Source: Lachnospiraceae bacterium (GTDB lineage: Bacteria > Bacillota_A > Clostridia > Lachnospirales > Lachnospiraceae). Taken from it: 64,000 nt of DNA. Below the pieces are notes generated by a model. It was not told the origin of the DNA. It did no database searches and saw only the letters and a program-made list of their open reading frames with translations. The translations under genes were made by a program, and so were the position numbers. The stretch spans positions 1 through 64,000 of the forward strand of contig JAFWYN010000028.1 in assembly GCA_017522685.1 (NCBI GenBank). Direction: 5' to 3'. Every line of letters begins with the position of its first letter. Position 1 is the stretch's first letter. Of this stretch, positions 16,240 to 25,162 are shown one piece after another.

Positions 16240-17206
16240 GAGACTAAGAGTGATGATTTGTGCTTTTGTTTGCGGCACTTTGCTAACCGGCTGCCAATTG
16301 GCCAAGGAAGAGGCCGGGCTAAAGCAGGAGAAGGATAAATTAATCGGTGTTTATGTGACGAAGGAATATGTGGACACGTTCGATTTCGAACGTTATTTCG
16401 AGGACAATATAGGGGATATTATGAATGGCGGAGAGGTGGTCATAGAAGGTGATGTGCAGAGCGCTTATCAGAATAGAATCTATGCTACTATTGTAGAAGA
16501 GGTATCTGTTGATGAGGTGAGCGGAGAGAAAGTTACGCATCAAAGTTATAAATTTAAGGATTTGGAAGGAATTGGTTATTATTCCCCGGTCTGCTATGAG
16601 ACAGAAGAGGGAAATTCCTATGTAGCCATAGAGTCAGACCCTGGGATTTGTGATGCCAAAAGCCATATTACCGGTACGGATGCAGGGGATATGATAGAAT
16701 TGGAAGGGACCATTTATGTTTGTCCTCAGGAAGAAGATGTTGTGGGGGTATATTGCAATCCGGTTTATCAGTGTCCTGACGGAAGTGTGTATTTGGTGCC
16801 CGGTCAGGGGATGAGCTTTTCCGGCGATGTAGAAGGCGCAAGCATGTCCCATAAGCTGGAGGATAAGGTAACGGTTAAGGAAAAGGGAGAAGAGAAAACC
16901 TATGTGAATTCCGTAGAGATGCATGTGAAGACTACCTATGCACCGGAAAAAATCATAGTGATGCAAATGGATACTTTCGGAAATAAGCTGGATAGTCAGA
17001 CCTATAAGCCCGAGAAATTGCCGGAGGAGATCAAGCCTCTTGAAGGTACAGAATATTTTATCGTAGAAACATATAAGCAGGATGCGGCAGGGGAAAACAT
17101 TGTCACAAGAGAGATGATAGGTAAGGATGAAACATTTTTTAGGACGCTGTATGTAGGGGATAAGAGGTTTTGTGAGCAGACATGGACGAATATTCAGTGG
17201 GAGTAG
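16232..17206 (+). CDS. lipoprotein, unknown function
   Basis: A 324-residue secreted lipoprotein with signal peptide and lipobox LLTGC (Cys about 21). The mature part is acidic, rich in beta-strand-like sequence, and contains three scattered cysteines at IESDPGICDAK, YVCPQEE and QCPDGS. No enzyme motif is recognised. It overlaps the regulator gene by 8 bases and ends the operon that starts with the eight-segment membrane protein, so the lipoprotein and membrane protein may act together at the cell surface. No known family is claimed. Confidence 0.75.
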   Translation: MNKRLRVMICAFVCGTLLTGCQLAKEEAGLKQEKDKLIGVYVTKEYVDTFDFERYFEDNIGDIMNGGEVVIEGDVQSAYQNRIYATIVEEVSVDEVSGEKVTHQSYKFKDLEGIGYYSPVCYETEEGNSYVAIESDPGICDAKSHITGTDAGDMIELEGTIYVCPQEEDVVGVYCNPVYQCPDGSVYLVPGQGMSFSGDVEGASMSHKLEDKVTVKEKGEEKTYVNSVEMHVKTTYAPEKIIVMQMDTFGNKLDSQTYKPEKLPEEIKPLEGTEYFIVETYKQDAAGENIVTREMIGKDETFFRTLYVGDKRFCEQTWTNIQWE

Positions 17207-17295
17207 TTCTTAAACCATAAAAGGAGTAAGATTGCAAACTTACTATGGATTGTGTTATTTTAAAAATGATAGTATTTTTTGAAAGGTGAAAATAT

Positions 17296-17523
17296 ATGCC
17301 ACATATTATTGTGAAATTATGGCCGGGAAGAAATGAGGAAATCAAAAAAAGCCTGGCAGACAGAATCGCGGCTACTGTAGCGGAAGAGCTGAAGGTGGAT
17401 AAAGGGGACGTGTCCGTTGCCTTAGAGGAAGTGGCGCGGGAAGATTGGGGAGATAAAATATATAAGGCAGAAATCAAAGATAATCCCAATCTTTATCATA
17501 AGCCGGATTATGAGTATGAATAA
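17296..17523 (+). CDS. 4-oxalocrotonate tautomerase family protein (PptA-like)
   Basis: A 75-residue protein with Pro2 directly after the start Met (MPHIIVKLWPGR), which becomes the catalytic N-terminal proline after Met removal. The spacing and the segment VSVALEEVAREDWGDKIYKAEI resemble PptA/YdcE-type tautomerases more than the 62-residue xylH-type enzymes. Such proteins interconvert keto and enol forms of small acids; the physiological substrate is usually unknown. A GAAAGGTG site lies upstream. It is followed after 34 bases by the rRNA methyltransferase, without an obvious terminator. Confidence 0.88.
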   Translation: MPHIIVKLWPGRNEEIKKSLADRIAATVAEELKVDKGDVSVALEEVAREDWGDKIYKAEIKDNPNLYHKPDYEYE

Positions 17524-17557
17524 AGATTGACAATACAGGTAAGAAACGGAGACAACC

Positions 17558-18928
17558 ATGTTACCACAAGAATTCGAACAACGAATGAAGCAGATGCTGG
17601 GAGAGGAATATTCGGCATTTGAGGCAAGTTATGAGAAAGAAAAATATCAGGCACTTCGTCTGAATCCTTTAAAGGTGGATAAGGAACGCTTTTTGGAAAA
17701 GTCTGACTTCACCTTATCACAGGTGCCCTGGGAGGAGAATGGGTTCTATTATACTACCCAGGATACGCCCGGGAAGCACCCTTATCATGAAGCGGGAGTA
17801 TACTATATACAGGAACCCAGTGCCATGGCACCGGTACCTTTTCTGGAGGTGAAACCGGGAGATCGAGTGTTGGATTTGTGTGCGGCACCGGGTGGGAAGA
17901 GTACCCAGATTGGTGTGGTACTGCGTGGAGAAGGGCTTTTAGTGTGCAATGAGATTCACCCTGCCAGAGCCAAGATCCTTTCTGAGAATGTGGAACGTAT
18001 GGGTATACGGAATGCATTGGTAACCAATGAAAGTCCGGAGAAGTTGCGAAGTGTTTTTGCAGGATATTTCGATAAAATTTTAGTGGATGCGCCCTGTTCC
18101 GGAGAAGGGATGTTTCGAAAAAATGAGGATGCAAAAGAGGAGTGGAGTCCGGAGAATGTGGAGCTGTGTGCGGACAGACAGGATGGTATCTTAGACTGTG
18201 CGGCAGATATGTTACGTCCCGGTGGCAGACTGGTGTACTCCACATGTACCTTTGCACCGCAGGAGAATGAAGGCAGTATGGCCCGTTTCTTAGAAAGACA
18301 TCCGGAGTTTTCGATTTTGGAAGTACCCATTCCGGAGGGCTTTTCAGCCGGCAATCCTGCATGGTGTGACCACGAAGCGGAAGGGATAGAGCATACCATG
18401 CGTATCTGGCCCCATAAGGTGAATGGAGAGGGACATTTCCTGGCGGTTTTACAAAAAGCCGGAACATTAAGCGATACGGCGCCTCTTAGCTTGTATGGCT
18501 TGGAAAAGGGTATTTCTTCCAAAGAAATAGCGGATTATTTATCTTTTGTCAAGGAAACCTTAAAGAACCCACCACAGGGTATTTATTTAAAATTCGGTGA
18601 CCAGCTGTATGTGGCACCGGAGGGCATGCCTGCCTTGAAAGGTTTGAAAGTGCTTCGCCCGGGATTGCATCTGGGAACACTGAAAAAGAACCGATTTGAA
18701 CCTTCACACGCGTTGGCCCTGGCATTGTGTGAAGAGGAGGTAATGCATAGTCATGAGCTGACTGTGGAAGACGGCAGCGCGGCTACCTTTATCGGAGGAC
18801 AGACCTTCCCCACCGAGGGCGAAAAGGGCTGGTATCTGATTACAGTGGATGGATATAGCCTGGGCTGGGGCAAGGCTGCGGGAGGTATTATGAAAAACCA
18901 TTATCCCAAAGGATTGCGAAAAGCATAA
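17558..18928 (+). CDS. rRNA (cytosine-C5)-methyltransferase, RsmF/RsmB type
   Basis: A 456-residue NOL1/NOP2/Sun-family enzyme that methylates cytosine-C5 in rRNA with S-adenosylmethionine. Motifs in order: YIQEPSAMAPVPFL, the SAM-binding loop LCAAPGGKSTQI (about 109-120), VDAPCSGEGMFRK with the catalytic PC motif, YSTCTFAPQENE with the second catalytic Cys, and a C-terminal RsmF-like extension ending in GWGKAAGGIMKNHYPKGLRK. The N-terminal domain is short, closer to RsmF (YebU) than to RsmB, which carries a NusB-like domain. The exact target base is not deducible. The ribosome site is GGAG, 8 bases upstream. Confidence 0.93.
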   Translation: MLPQEFEQRMKQMLGEEYSAFEASYEKEKYQALRLNPLKVDKERFLEKSDFTLSQVPWEENGFYYTTQDTPGKHPYHEAGVYYIQEPSAMAPVPFLEVKPGDRVLDLCAAPGGKSTQIGVVLRGEGLLVCNEIHPARAKILSENVERMGIRNALVTNESPEKLRSVFAGYFDKILVDAPCSGEGMFRKNEDAKEEWSPENVELCADRQDGILDCAADMLRPGGRLVYSTCTFAPQENEGSMARFLERHPEFSILEVPIPEGFSAGNPAWCDHEAEGIEHTMRIWPHKVNGEGHFLAVLQKAGTLSDTAPLSLYGLEKGISSKEIADYLSFVKETLKNPPQGIYLKFGDQLYVAPEGMPALKGLKVLRPGLHLGTLKKNRFEPSHALALALCEEEVMHSHELTVEDGSAATFIGGQTFPTEGEKGWYLITVDGYSLGWGKAAGGIMKNHYPKGLRKA

Positions 18929-19014
18929 TTACCTCTTTCCAATATTGCAAAAAGATGGTATGATAAGATAGCGAGTGAAAGATTGCTCAGAGCAAAAAGA
19001 AAGCAGGTTATAAA

Positions 19015-20103
19015 ATGGATAAGATTATATTAACAGGTGACAGACCTACAGGAAGATTGCATATCGGCCATTATGTAGGTTCCCTGAAAAGAAGAGTGGA
19101 ATTGCAGAATTCCGGAGAATATAAGAAGACTTTTATCATGATTGCAGATGCACAGGCATTGACTGATAATATTGAGAATCCGGAAAAGATTCGTCAGAAT
19201 ATTATCGAGGTAGCACTGGATTATCTGGCATGTGGTTTGGACCCGGCTAAGTCCACTATATTTATTCAGTCCCAGATTCCCGAGCTTTGTGAATTGACCT
19301 TCTACTACATGGATTTGGTAACCGTATCCCGTTTACAGCGTAATCCTACGGTAAAGAGCGAGATTCAGATGCGTAATTTCGAAGCAAGTATTCCGGTAGG
19401 ATTTTTCACATATCCCATCAGTCAGGCAGCAGATATTACAGCATTCAAGGCTACTACAGTACCGGTAGGTGATGACCAGTTGCCCATGATTGAGCAGACT
19501 AAGGAAATCGTACACAAGTTTAATTCCGTATATAAGCCTGTATTGGTAGAGCCTAAGGCACTCTTACCCAACAACGATGCCTGCATGCGTTTGCCCGGTG
19601 TGGACGGCAAGGCAAAAATGAGTAAGTCCTTAGGAAACTGTATCTATTTAGCAGATTCTGCAGATGATGTAAGCAACACTATTTTGAGAAAGATGTATAC
19701 TGATCCTCAGCATTTACGTGTGGAGGATCCCGGACACCTTGAGGGCAACATAGTATTCACCTATCTGGATGCCTTCTGTAAGGAAGAGCATTTTGAAAGA
19801 TACCTTCCCGAATATGCAAATCTGGATGAACTGAAGGGTCATTATACCAGAGGCGGTTTGGGAGATATGAAGGTGAAGAGATTCCTGAATAATGTGCTTC
19901 AGGAAGAATTGGAGCCCATCCGTCAGCGCAGAAAAGAATGGGAAAAGGATATTCCGGCTATTTACGATATTTTGAAGAAGGGTAGCGAAACAGCTCGTGA
20001 AGTTGCAGCCCAGACCTTGTCAGAGGTTAAGAGTGCAATGCGCATCAATTATTTTGAGGATGAAGAGCTGATTAGAGCACAGGCAGCAAAATATGAAGCA
20101 TAA
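19015..20103 (+). CDS. trpS: tryptophanyl-tRNA synthetase
   Basis: Class I synthetase that charges tRNA-Trp with tryptophan. The 362-residue protein has the HIGH signature in [12 protein letters not shown] and the KMSKS loop [12 protein letters not shown]. It lacks extra domains. The 5' leader is only about 85 bases and shows no T-box (no specifier stem or the conserved T-box bulge), unlike many Firmicutes trpS genes, so it may be expressed constitutively. Its last 11 bases overlap the start of the next gene. Confidence 0.96.
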   Translation: MDKIILTGDRPTGRLHIGHYVGSLKRRVELQNSGEYKKTFIMIADAQALTDNIENPEKIRQNIIEVALDYLACGLDPAKSTIFIQSQIPELCELTFYYMDLVTVSRLQRNPTVKSEIQMRNFEASIPVGFFTYPISQAADITAFKATTVPVGDDQLPMIEQTKEIVHKFNSVYKPVLVEPKALLPNNDACMRLPGVDGKAKMSKSLGNCIYLADSADDVSNTILRKMYTDPQHLRVEDPGHLEGNIVFTYLDAFCKEEHFERYLPEYANLDELKGHYTRGGLGDMKVKRFLNNVLQEELEPIRQRRKEWEKDIPAIYDILKKGSETAREVAAQTLSEVKSAMRINYFEDEELIRAQAAKYEA

Positions 20104-20629
20104 TAATGGTGATACTTTTGAAGAAGCTTTAAAAAATCCGGCATATATTGCTATGGGTAGTGGTGTATTCCTGCTGGTAGTAGTACTGTTTTGTGTTATT
20201 GTATGGAATAGTTCCCATGCCAATAAGGATACTCTGGTATTGAACCAGCCTGCCGGCAATACGGTTGAGATTCCCTCCATGGGAGAAAGAATTACAGATG
20301 AGGTGATTGTAACACCGGCACCGGAAGTGGTGACTGATACGGAAGAAGAGCGGATAAAGCAGCTGATTGCAGAGAAGTCCAATGATCAGGGATTGGTATT
20401 CGAGCCCGTGGATGACTGGATTACGGCTAAGGAGGTAACCAATCTTCGTAGCGAGCCCAGCACGGAAAAGGGTGTGGAATCCGTAGTGGTGAAGCTGAGT
20501 AACGGTACCGCCGTAAGGCGTGTAGGTATCAACGAGGAGACCGGTTGGTCCAAGATTATTTACGAGGATGGTATCGTATACGCATCCACTGCGTATATGG
20601 TGGAAGCAGAGGCACCTACAGAAGAATAA
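20093..20629 (+). CDS. membrane-anchored bacterial SH3 domain protein
   Basis: A 178-residue protein with a short cytoplasmic N-terminus, one membrane segment (about 19-41: [19 protein letters not shown]), an extracytoplasmic spacer rich in Thr/Pro/Glu, and a C-terminal SH3b domain (about 115-172) with [29 protein letters not shown] and [21 protein letters not shown]3b domains of this kind usually bind peptidoglycan or mediate surface interactions. The ATG lies inside the end of trpS with an 11-base overlap. The start is supported by the frame covering the membrane segment. A strong terminator follows. Confidence 0.85.
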   Translation: MKHNNGDTFEEALKNPAYIAMGSGVFLLVVVLFCVIVWNSSHANKDTLVLNQPAGNTVEIPSMGERITDEVIVTPAPEVVTDTEEERIKQLIAEKSNDQGLVFEPVDDWITAKEVTNLRSEPSTEKGVESVVVKLSNGTAVRRVGINEETGWSKIIYEDGIVYASTAYMVEAEAPTEE

Positions 20630-20640
20630 AAAATACAGTG

Positions 20641-20677
20641 GAGAAGTGTAGTTTAATATTACACTTCTCTTTTTTTA
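20641..20677 (+). terminator. terminator after trpS-SH3 unit
   Basis: GAGAAGTGT (20641-20649) pairs with ACACTTCTC (20661-20669) and seven T follow. Confidence 0.9.
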
Positions 20678-20713
20678 TATTGAAAATTGCGCGAGTACAG
20701 TAGTGGAGATTAA

Positions 20714-20765
20714 GGAGAATTGCGAAGCAATTCTCCCAAGCGGATACGCGGGTATCCGCTTTTTT
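20714..20765 (+). terminator. tandem perfect hairpins, second one terminator-like
   Basis: GGAGAATTGC-GAA-GCAATTCTCC (20714-20736) is followed two bases later by AGCGGATAC (20739-20747) / GTATCCGCT (20752-20760) and six T. Two perfect stems in series lie just after a functional terminator (20641-20677) and before the phosphate transporter promoter. No gene is seen between the terminators. The pair may be a back-up terminator or a structured remnant. Confidence 0.65.
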
Positions 20766-20836
20766 ACATGAATTTTACATAGATTTGATTACAGATTTTA
20801 CATTTTCAAGTTAAAGTAAGTTAAAAGCAGTTAATA
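20763..20836 (+). promoter_or_regulatory. PHO-box-like repeats upstream of the phosphate transporter
   Basis: TTTACA occurs at 20763, 20774 and 20797 with ATTACA at 20788; the first two are 11 bases apart and the outer pair about two further turns away. This resembles Bacillus PHO boxes (TT(A/T)ACA repeats with about 11-base period). It is followed by three GTTAA repeats exactly 10 bases apart (20810, 20820, 20830). The neighbouring PhoB-like regulator and kinase fit phosphate-starvation control. Binding is inferred. Confidence 0.55.
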
Positions 20837-20863
20837 ATAATTTGAAGATGTGAGGTTATGTAA

Positions 20864-22612
20864 ATGGATATTTTTGATGTATTAACGCTAATTGGCGGAC
20901 TTTGTTTATTCCTTTTTGGTATGAATCTTATGGGTGATGCGTTGGAAAGAAGCGCAGGCAGTAAACTGGAAATGATGATAGGAAAGCTGACTACCGGCAA
21001 GTTTGCAGGTTTGCTTACCGGTATGGGTGTAACTGCCGTGATACAGAGCTCGTCTGCTACAACGGTTATGGTTGTTGGCTTTGTAAACTCTAAATTGATG
21101 AGCTTAAAGCAAGCAATTCATGTTATTATGGGTGCGAATATTGGTACCACTGTTACCGCTTGGATTTTAAGCCTCAGTGGTATTTCCGGTAGCAATATGT
21201 TCCTGAAATTGCTGAAACCGTCTTCCTTTACACCCATTCTTGCTCTTATAGGTATTGTTTTTGTAATGTTTACAAAGAGCAATAAGAAAAAGGATATTGG
21301 TGTAGTTTTATTGGGATTTGCAACGCTGATGCAGGGGATGGAAACCATGACAGGTGCGGTTTCGGGCTTGAAAGATATTCCATCCTTCCAAGAGATGTTT
21401 ATTATGTTTAAAAATCCTATTCTGGGTGTGATTGTGGGTGCCATACTTACTGCCGTTATTCAATCCAGTTCTGCATCGGTTGGTATTTTGCAGGCCCTTG
21501 CAGCAACCGGTGCTGTATCTTATGGCGCAGCGATTCCTATTATTATGGGGCAAAATATTGGTACCTGTATTACCGCATTACTTTCTTCTGTGGGAACGAC
21601 TAAAAATGCAAGAAGAGCAGCATTTGTACATTTAGCCTTTAATGTAATTGGTACGATTGCCTGTCTGAGTGCTTTTGCCATAGTGAAAGCAGCAATAGTG
21701 CCTGCATTACTGAATGATGCGGCAACTCACGCCGGTATAGCAACAGCACATTCTGTGTTTAACATTGCATGTACGTTGCTTTTGCTTCCTATGTCGGGAC
21801 TTTTGGAAAAGCTTGCGTATAAGCTGATTCCTGATAACGAACAGATTGAAAAGGTTTCTGAACTGGATGAGAGACTTTTGGCTACACCTGCAATTGCATT
21901 GGAGTGTGCACACAATCTTACCTGTGATATGGCCCAAATTGCTACAGATGCTTTGAAAAGTAGTATAAAATGCTTGACTGCTTATGATAAAGAAACGGCA
22001 GAAGTCATTCGTGAAGCAGAGGACAAAACAGACCATCTCGAAGACATTATCGGAAGTTATCTGGTAAAACTAAGTACGAAACAGCTTAACGAGCAGGAAG
22101 GAGCAACAGCTTCCATGCTTTTAAAAGCAATAGGTGACTTTGAACGTATATCCGATCATGCTGTAAATATACTGGAATCGGTAGAAGAAATGCGTGAAAA
22201 GAATATCGTGTTTTCTGATAATGCAAAAGTGGAGATGGACTCACTTTCTGCTGCAACCATTGAAATTGTAAAATTATCCTATAGTGCTTTTGTTGAAAAC
22301 AATGATGAGCAGGCAAATCTGGTAGAACCGTTGGAGCAGGTCATTGACCGAATGAAGGAACTTCTTCGTTCAAGACATATCGATCGTTTACGTGTAGGTG
22401 ATTGTGGAATTGAGGCAGGATTTGTCTGGAGTGATCTTATTACGAATATGGAGAGAGTTTCAGACCATTGTTCCAATATTGCGGGATGTGTGATGGATAC
22501 CAAAGAGCAGAATATGAATTTGCATGAGTCTCTTAAACTGCTTAGAAGCGATAGTGAATTTTATAAAGAGAAGTATACGGAATACACCAAAAAGTATGTT
22601 TCGTTTGTATAA
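20864..22612 (+). CDS. Na/Pi cotransporter with C-terminal PhoU-like domain
   Basis: A 582-residue membrane protein of the NptA/YjbB group that imports phosphate with sodium. The N-terminal part has two PNaS repeats with the signature glutamine-serine stretch: GVTAVIQSSSATTVMVVGF at about 58-76 and AVIQSSSASVGIL at about 197-209. The C-terminal 230 residues form two PhoU-like helical repeats (DHLEDIIGSYLVKLS and MERVSDHCSNIAGCV), which usually sense or signal phosphate status. The gene precedes a PhoB-like regulator with its own promoter. Na-dependence is inferred from the family. Confidence 0.93.
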   Translation: MDIFDVLTLIGGLCLFLFGMNLMGDALERSAGSKLEMMIGKLTTGKFAGLLTGMGVTAVIQSSSATTVMVVGFVNSKLMSLKQAIHVIMGANIGTTVTAWILSLSGISGSNMFLKLLKPSSFTPILALIGIVFVMFTKSNKKKDIGVVLLGFATLMQGMETMTGAVSGLKDIPSFQEMFIMFKNPILGVIVGAILTAVIQSSSASVGILQALAATGAVSYGAAIPIIMGQNIGTCITALLSSVGTTKNARRAAFVHLAFNVIGTIACLSAFAIVKAAIVPALLNDAATHAGIATAHSVFNIACTLLLLPMSGLLEKLAYKLIPDNEQIEKVSELDERLLATPAIALECAHNLTCDMAQIATDALKSSIKCLTAYDKETAEVIREAEDKTDHLEDIIGSYLVKLSTKQLNEQEGATASMLLKAIGDFERISDHAVNILESVEEMREKNIVFSDNAKVEMDSLSAATIEIVKLSYSAFVENNDEQANLVEPLEQVIDRMKELLRSRHIDRLRVGDCGIEAGFVWSDLITNMERVSDHCSNIAGCVMDTKEQNMNLHESLKLLRSDSEFYKEKYTEYTKKYVSFV

Positions 22613-22636
22613 AATCTTCCATATGAGGAACTTGCG

Positions 22637-22665
22637 TTGCAACGGAGGGAAAATTATTCTATAAT
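22637..22665 (+). promoter_or_regulatory. promoter of the phoB-phoR-like pair
   Basis: TTGCAA (22637-22642), 17-base spacer, TATAAT (22660-22665). It lies in the 103-base gap after the transporter gene, so the two-component pair can be expressed separately from the transporter. Confidence 0.75.
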
Positions 22666-22715
22666 GAAATCAAGCGGATTAGACCTTGTAACGGGGATTC
22701 AGAGGAGAGTAAATA

Positions 22716-23390
22716 ATGATTTGGTGTGTTGATGATGACAATACAATTCGAGAGATTGAAGTATACACATTAGAGCAAATGGGCTTTGAAGCAAGAGGTT
22801 TTTCTGACGGTATGTCTATGCTGGATGCTTTGAAAGATGAAGTCCCGAAGCTGATTATCCTTGATATTATGATGCCGGGTATGGATGGACTCGAAGTCCT
22901 TAGCAAGCTTCGTTCAATAGAGGAATATAAAAGTATACCTGTGATTATGGCAACTGCCAAAGGTACCGAAATGGATAAAATCAGTGGTCTTAATTCAGGA
23001 GCAGACGATTATCTGGTGAAGCCCTTTGGGGTTATGGAAATGGTTGCTCGTGTGAATGCAGTGCTTCGCCGCACAACCAAGGATAATTCGTCAGACGCTA
23101 TTAGAGTTGGTGGTATTGTATTAAAGGAAAAAGAACATAAGGTGATTGCAAGCGGGGAGAAAGTAGAGCTCACGCACAAGGAATTTGCGATACTGAAGCT
23201 CTTTATGCAGCATCCTAATATGGTATTTTCAAGAGATAAGCTGATGAGCGAAATTTGGGGTATGGACTATATCGGTGAAACACGTACGGTAGATATGCAT
23301 ATAAAAACCCTTCGCCAAAAGCTTGGGAAGGCCGGCGGTCAAATTAAGACCGTAATTGGTGTAGGGTATAGATTGGAGAATGAAGTATGA
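22716..23390 (+). CDS. OmpR/PhoB-family response regulator
   Basis: A 224-residue regulator with receiver domain (phospho-acceptor Asp50 in LIILDIMMPG, acidic pocket CVDDDN, Lys in DDYLVKPFG) and a winged-helix DNA-binding domain (about 125-222; KEFAILKLFMQHPNMVFSRDKLMSEIWG, ending VIGVGYRLE). It resembles PhoB/PhoP. The stop overlaps the kinase start by 4 bases (ATGA), so the two are coupled. Position next to the Na/Pi transporter suggests phosphate control, probably through the PHO-box-like repeats at 20763-20836. Confidence 0.93.
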   Translation: MIWCVDDDNTIREIEVYTLEQMGFEARGFSDGMSMLDALKDEVPKLIILDIMMPGMDGLEVLSKLRSIEEYKSIPVIMATAKGTEMDKISGLNSGADDYLVKPFGVMEMVARVNAVLRRTTKDNSSDAIRVGGIVLKEKEHKVIASGEKVELTHKEFAILKLFMQHPNMVFSRDKLMSEIWGMDYIGETRTVDMHIKTLRQKLGKAGGQIKTVIGVGYRLENEV

Positions 23391-25033
23391 CAAAAAAAAT
23401 ATTTCACTCCATTTTAACAGTTGCACTTGTTGTTCTTCTTGCCAGTATCGGCATTGCTACAAGCTTTTTGTATGATTATTTTAACACCTCCCAGGTGCGA
23501 CAGCTGAAAGGAGAACTTGCACTTGTTGCTGACACCGTGAATGAAGTTGGTGTGGAGTATTTTGAGAAATTTGACTCAACGGTGTTCCGTTTTACTGTAG
23601 TGGATGCTGATGGAACTGTGCTTTATGATACGCAGGCAAAGGCAAGCGAAATGGAAAACCATGCAGAGCGTGAGGAGATTAGGGAAGCTTTTAGAGATGG
23701 TACAGGTAGTAGTGCGAGAAACTCTTATACACTGACAGAAAAAACCTTTTATGAGGCCATATTACTTGAGAATGGTGATGTTCTTCGTATTTCCATAAGT
23801 CAGTTTACCATTGGAGCGCTTATTCTCAGCATGTTGCCTGCAATCATGGCTATTATGTTAGTTGCAGCAATTGTCGCTTTCATGCTTTCACATACTATGG
23901 CGAAAAAGATCACCGAACCATTAATGCAACTGGATTTGGAGAATCCTTCTAAGAACAATACTTATGAGGAATTAAACCCTATATTAACAAAGGTTCATAA
24001 GCAACATAAACAAATCAAATCGCAGATGGAAACCCTGCGACGTAAGTCTGACGAGTTTGAACAGATTGTTTCGTCTATGAGTGAAGGGCTCATTTTGCTG
24101 GATGTGCACGGAATGATATTGAGTATGAATGAAGCGGCAAAAGCGATCTTTGCTGTAAAAAAGGATGTAAAAGGTAGTGACTTTCTGTTGGTTGACCGCA
24201 CAAGCAAAATGAGTAAAGCTATATGGAGTGCTTTAGAGGGGCAACATAGTGAATATACGGAAGAAAGAAATGGATGCGAGTATCAATTTACGATTAATCC
24301 CATTGAATCAGGCGGAAAAATTCTTGGTGCGGTTATACTTGTATTTGATATTACCGACCGTGCTTTTGCAGAACGTAACCGTCAGGAGTTTACGGCAAAT
24401 GTTACCCACGAATTAAAGACACCACTTCAATCCATTATCGGAAGTGCGGAACTTCTGGAAAATGGTCTTGTAAGGACCGAGGATACCGGAAGATTTGTTG
24501 GTAATATTCGAAAGGAAGCAAGCAGACTGGTTTCGCTTATTGATGATATTATCCGTCTTTCGCAGCTGGATGAAAATCATATACCGGCAACCGAAACGGT
24601 AGACCTGGTAGAAGTTGCACAAGAGGTTGTAGAGGTCTTAAGAGTATCAGCAGCAAGGAGAAATGTAGAACTGTGTATGGAAGGTGGACCTTGTACGATT
24701 TATGGAGTACGGCGCTATATTTATGATATTATTTACAATTTGTGTGACAATGCAATCCGTTATAATATAGAAGGTGGAAAAGTAAATATTAAAATCGATA
24801 AAGAAAATGGTCATGCGGTTGTAATTGTGCAGGATACCGGTATTGGCATTGCGATGGAACATCAAAGCCGCATATTTGAACGTTTTTATCGGGTGGATAA
24901 AAGTCATTCAAAGGAAACCGGCGGAACAGGTCTTGGATTGTCCATTGTGAAACATGCAGTGCAGTATCATGGGGGAAAGGTTACTCTTGAGAGTGAAGAA
25001 GGAAAAGGAACGACAATAAAGATAGTATTTTAG
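23387..25033 (+). CDS. PhoR-like sensor histidine kinase
   Basis: A 548-residue membrane kinase partnering the regulator just upstream. Layout: membrane segment 8-30, extracytoplasmic domain about 31-142, second membrane segment 143-168, HAMP-like linker, PAS domain about 225-330, HisKA with His341 in TANVTHELKTPLQSI, and ATPase domain with N-box (NLCDNAIRYN), DTGIGI and GGTGLGLSIV. The extracytoplasmic plus PAS arrangement is the PhoR type. It begins within the stop of the regulator gene (4-base overlap). Confidence 0.93.
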   Translation: MTKKIFHSILTVALVVLLASIGIATSFLYDYFNTSQVRQLKGELALVADTVNEVGVEYFEKFDSTVFRFTVVDADGTVLYDTQAKASEMENHAEREEIREAFRDGTGSSARNSYTLTEKTFYEAILLENGDVLRISISQFTIGALILSMLPAIMAIMLVAAIVAFMLSHTMAKKITEPLMQLDLENPSKNNTYEELNPILTKVHKQHKQIKSQMETLRRKSDEFEQIVSSMSEGLILLDVHGMILSMNEAAKAIFAVKKDVKGSDFLLVDRTSKMSKAIWSALEGQHSEYTEERNGCEYQFTINPIESGGKILGAVILVFDITDRAFAERNRQEFTANVTHELKTPLQSIIGSAELLENGLVRTEDTGRFVGNIRKEASRLVSLIDDIIRLSQLDENHIPATETVDLVEVAQEVVEVLRVSAARRNVELCMEGGPCTIYGVRRYIYDIIYNLCDNAIRYNIEGGKVNIKIDKENGHAVVIVQDTGIGIAMEHQSRIFERFYRVDKSHSKETGGTGLGLSIVKHAVQYHGGKVTLESEEGKGTTIKIVF

Positions 25034-25098
25034 TTTATTGTATTAAGGCAGCAGGGAGGAAAACCTTGCTGCCTAATCGAGTTGGAGTCAGCCTACTC

Positions 25099-25127
25099 GA
25101 TTAAATATTGTCTTTTTGCACATACTA
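25099..25127 (+). promoter_or_regulatory. candidate sigma-G/sigma-F (forespore) promoter of spoVAD
   Basis: GATTA (25099-25103), 17-base spacer, CATACTA (25121-25127). The -10 fits the forespore consensus CATWHTA exactly; the -35 fits GHATR at four of five positions. The -35 overlaps one arm of an 8-bp inverted repeat TAATCGAG/CTCGATTA (25074-25081, 25096-25103). Confidence 0.55.
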
Positions 25128-25162
25128 TGAAAAACGTATTTGTTTGTGAAAGGAGTGCAAAA

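Noticed and set aside
18929..19014. Possible T-box upstream of trpS
   Set aside because: The leader is too short and lacks a T-box sequence, a specifier stem and a terminator.
25082..25162. N-terminal extension of spoVAD from a TTG
   Set aside because: The extension does not fit SpoVAD, lacks a ribosome site and overlaps the forespore promoter; the ATG at 25163 has AAAGGAG.
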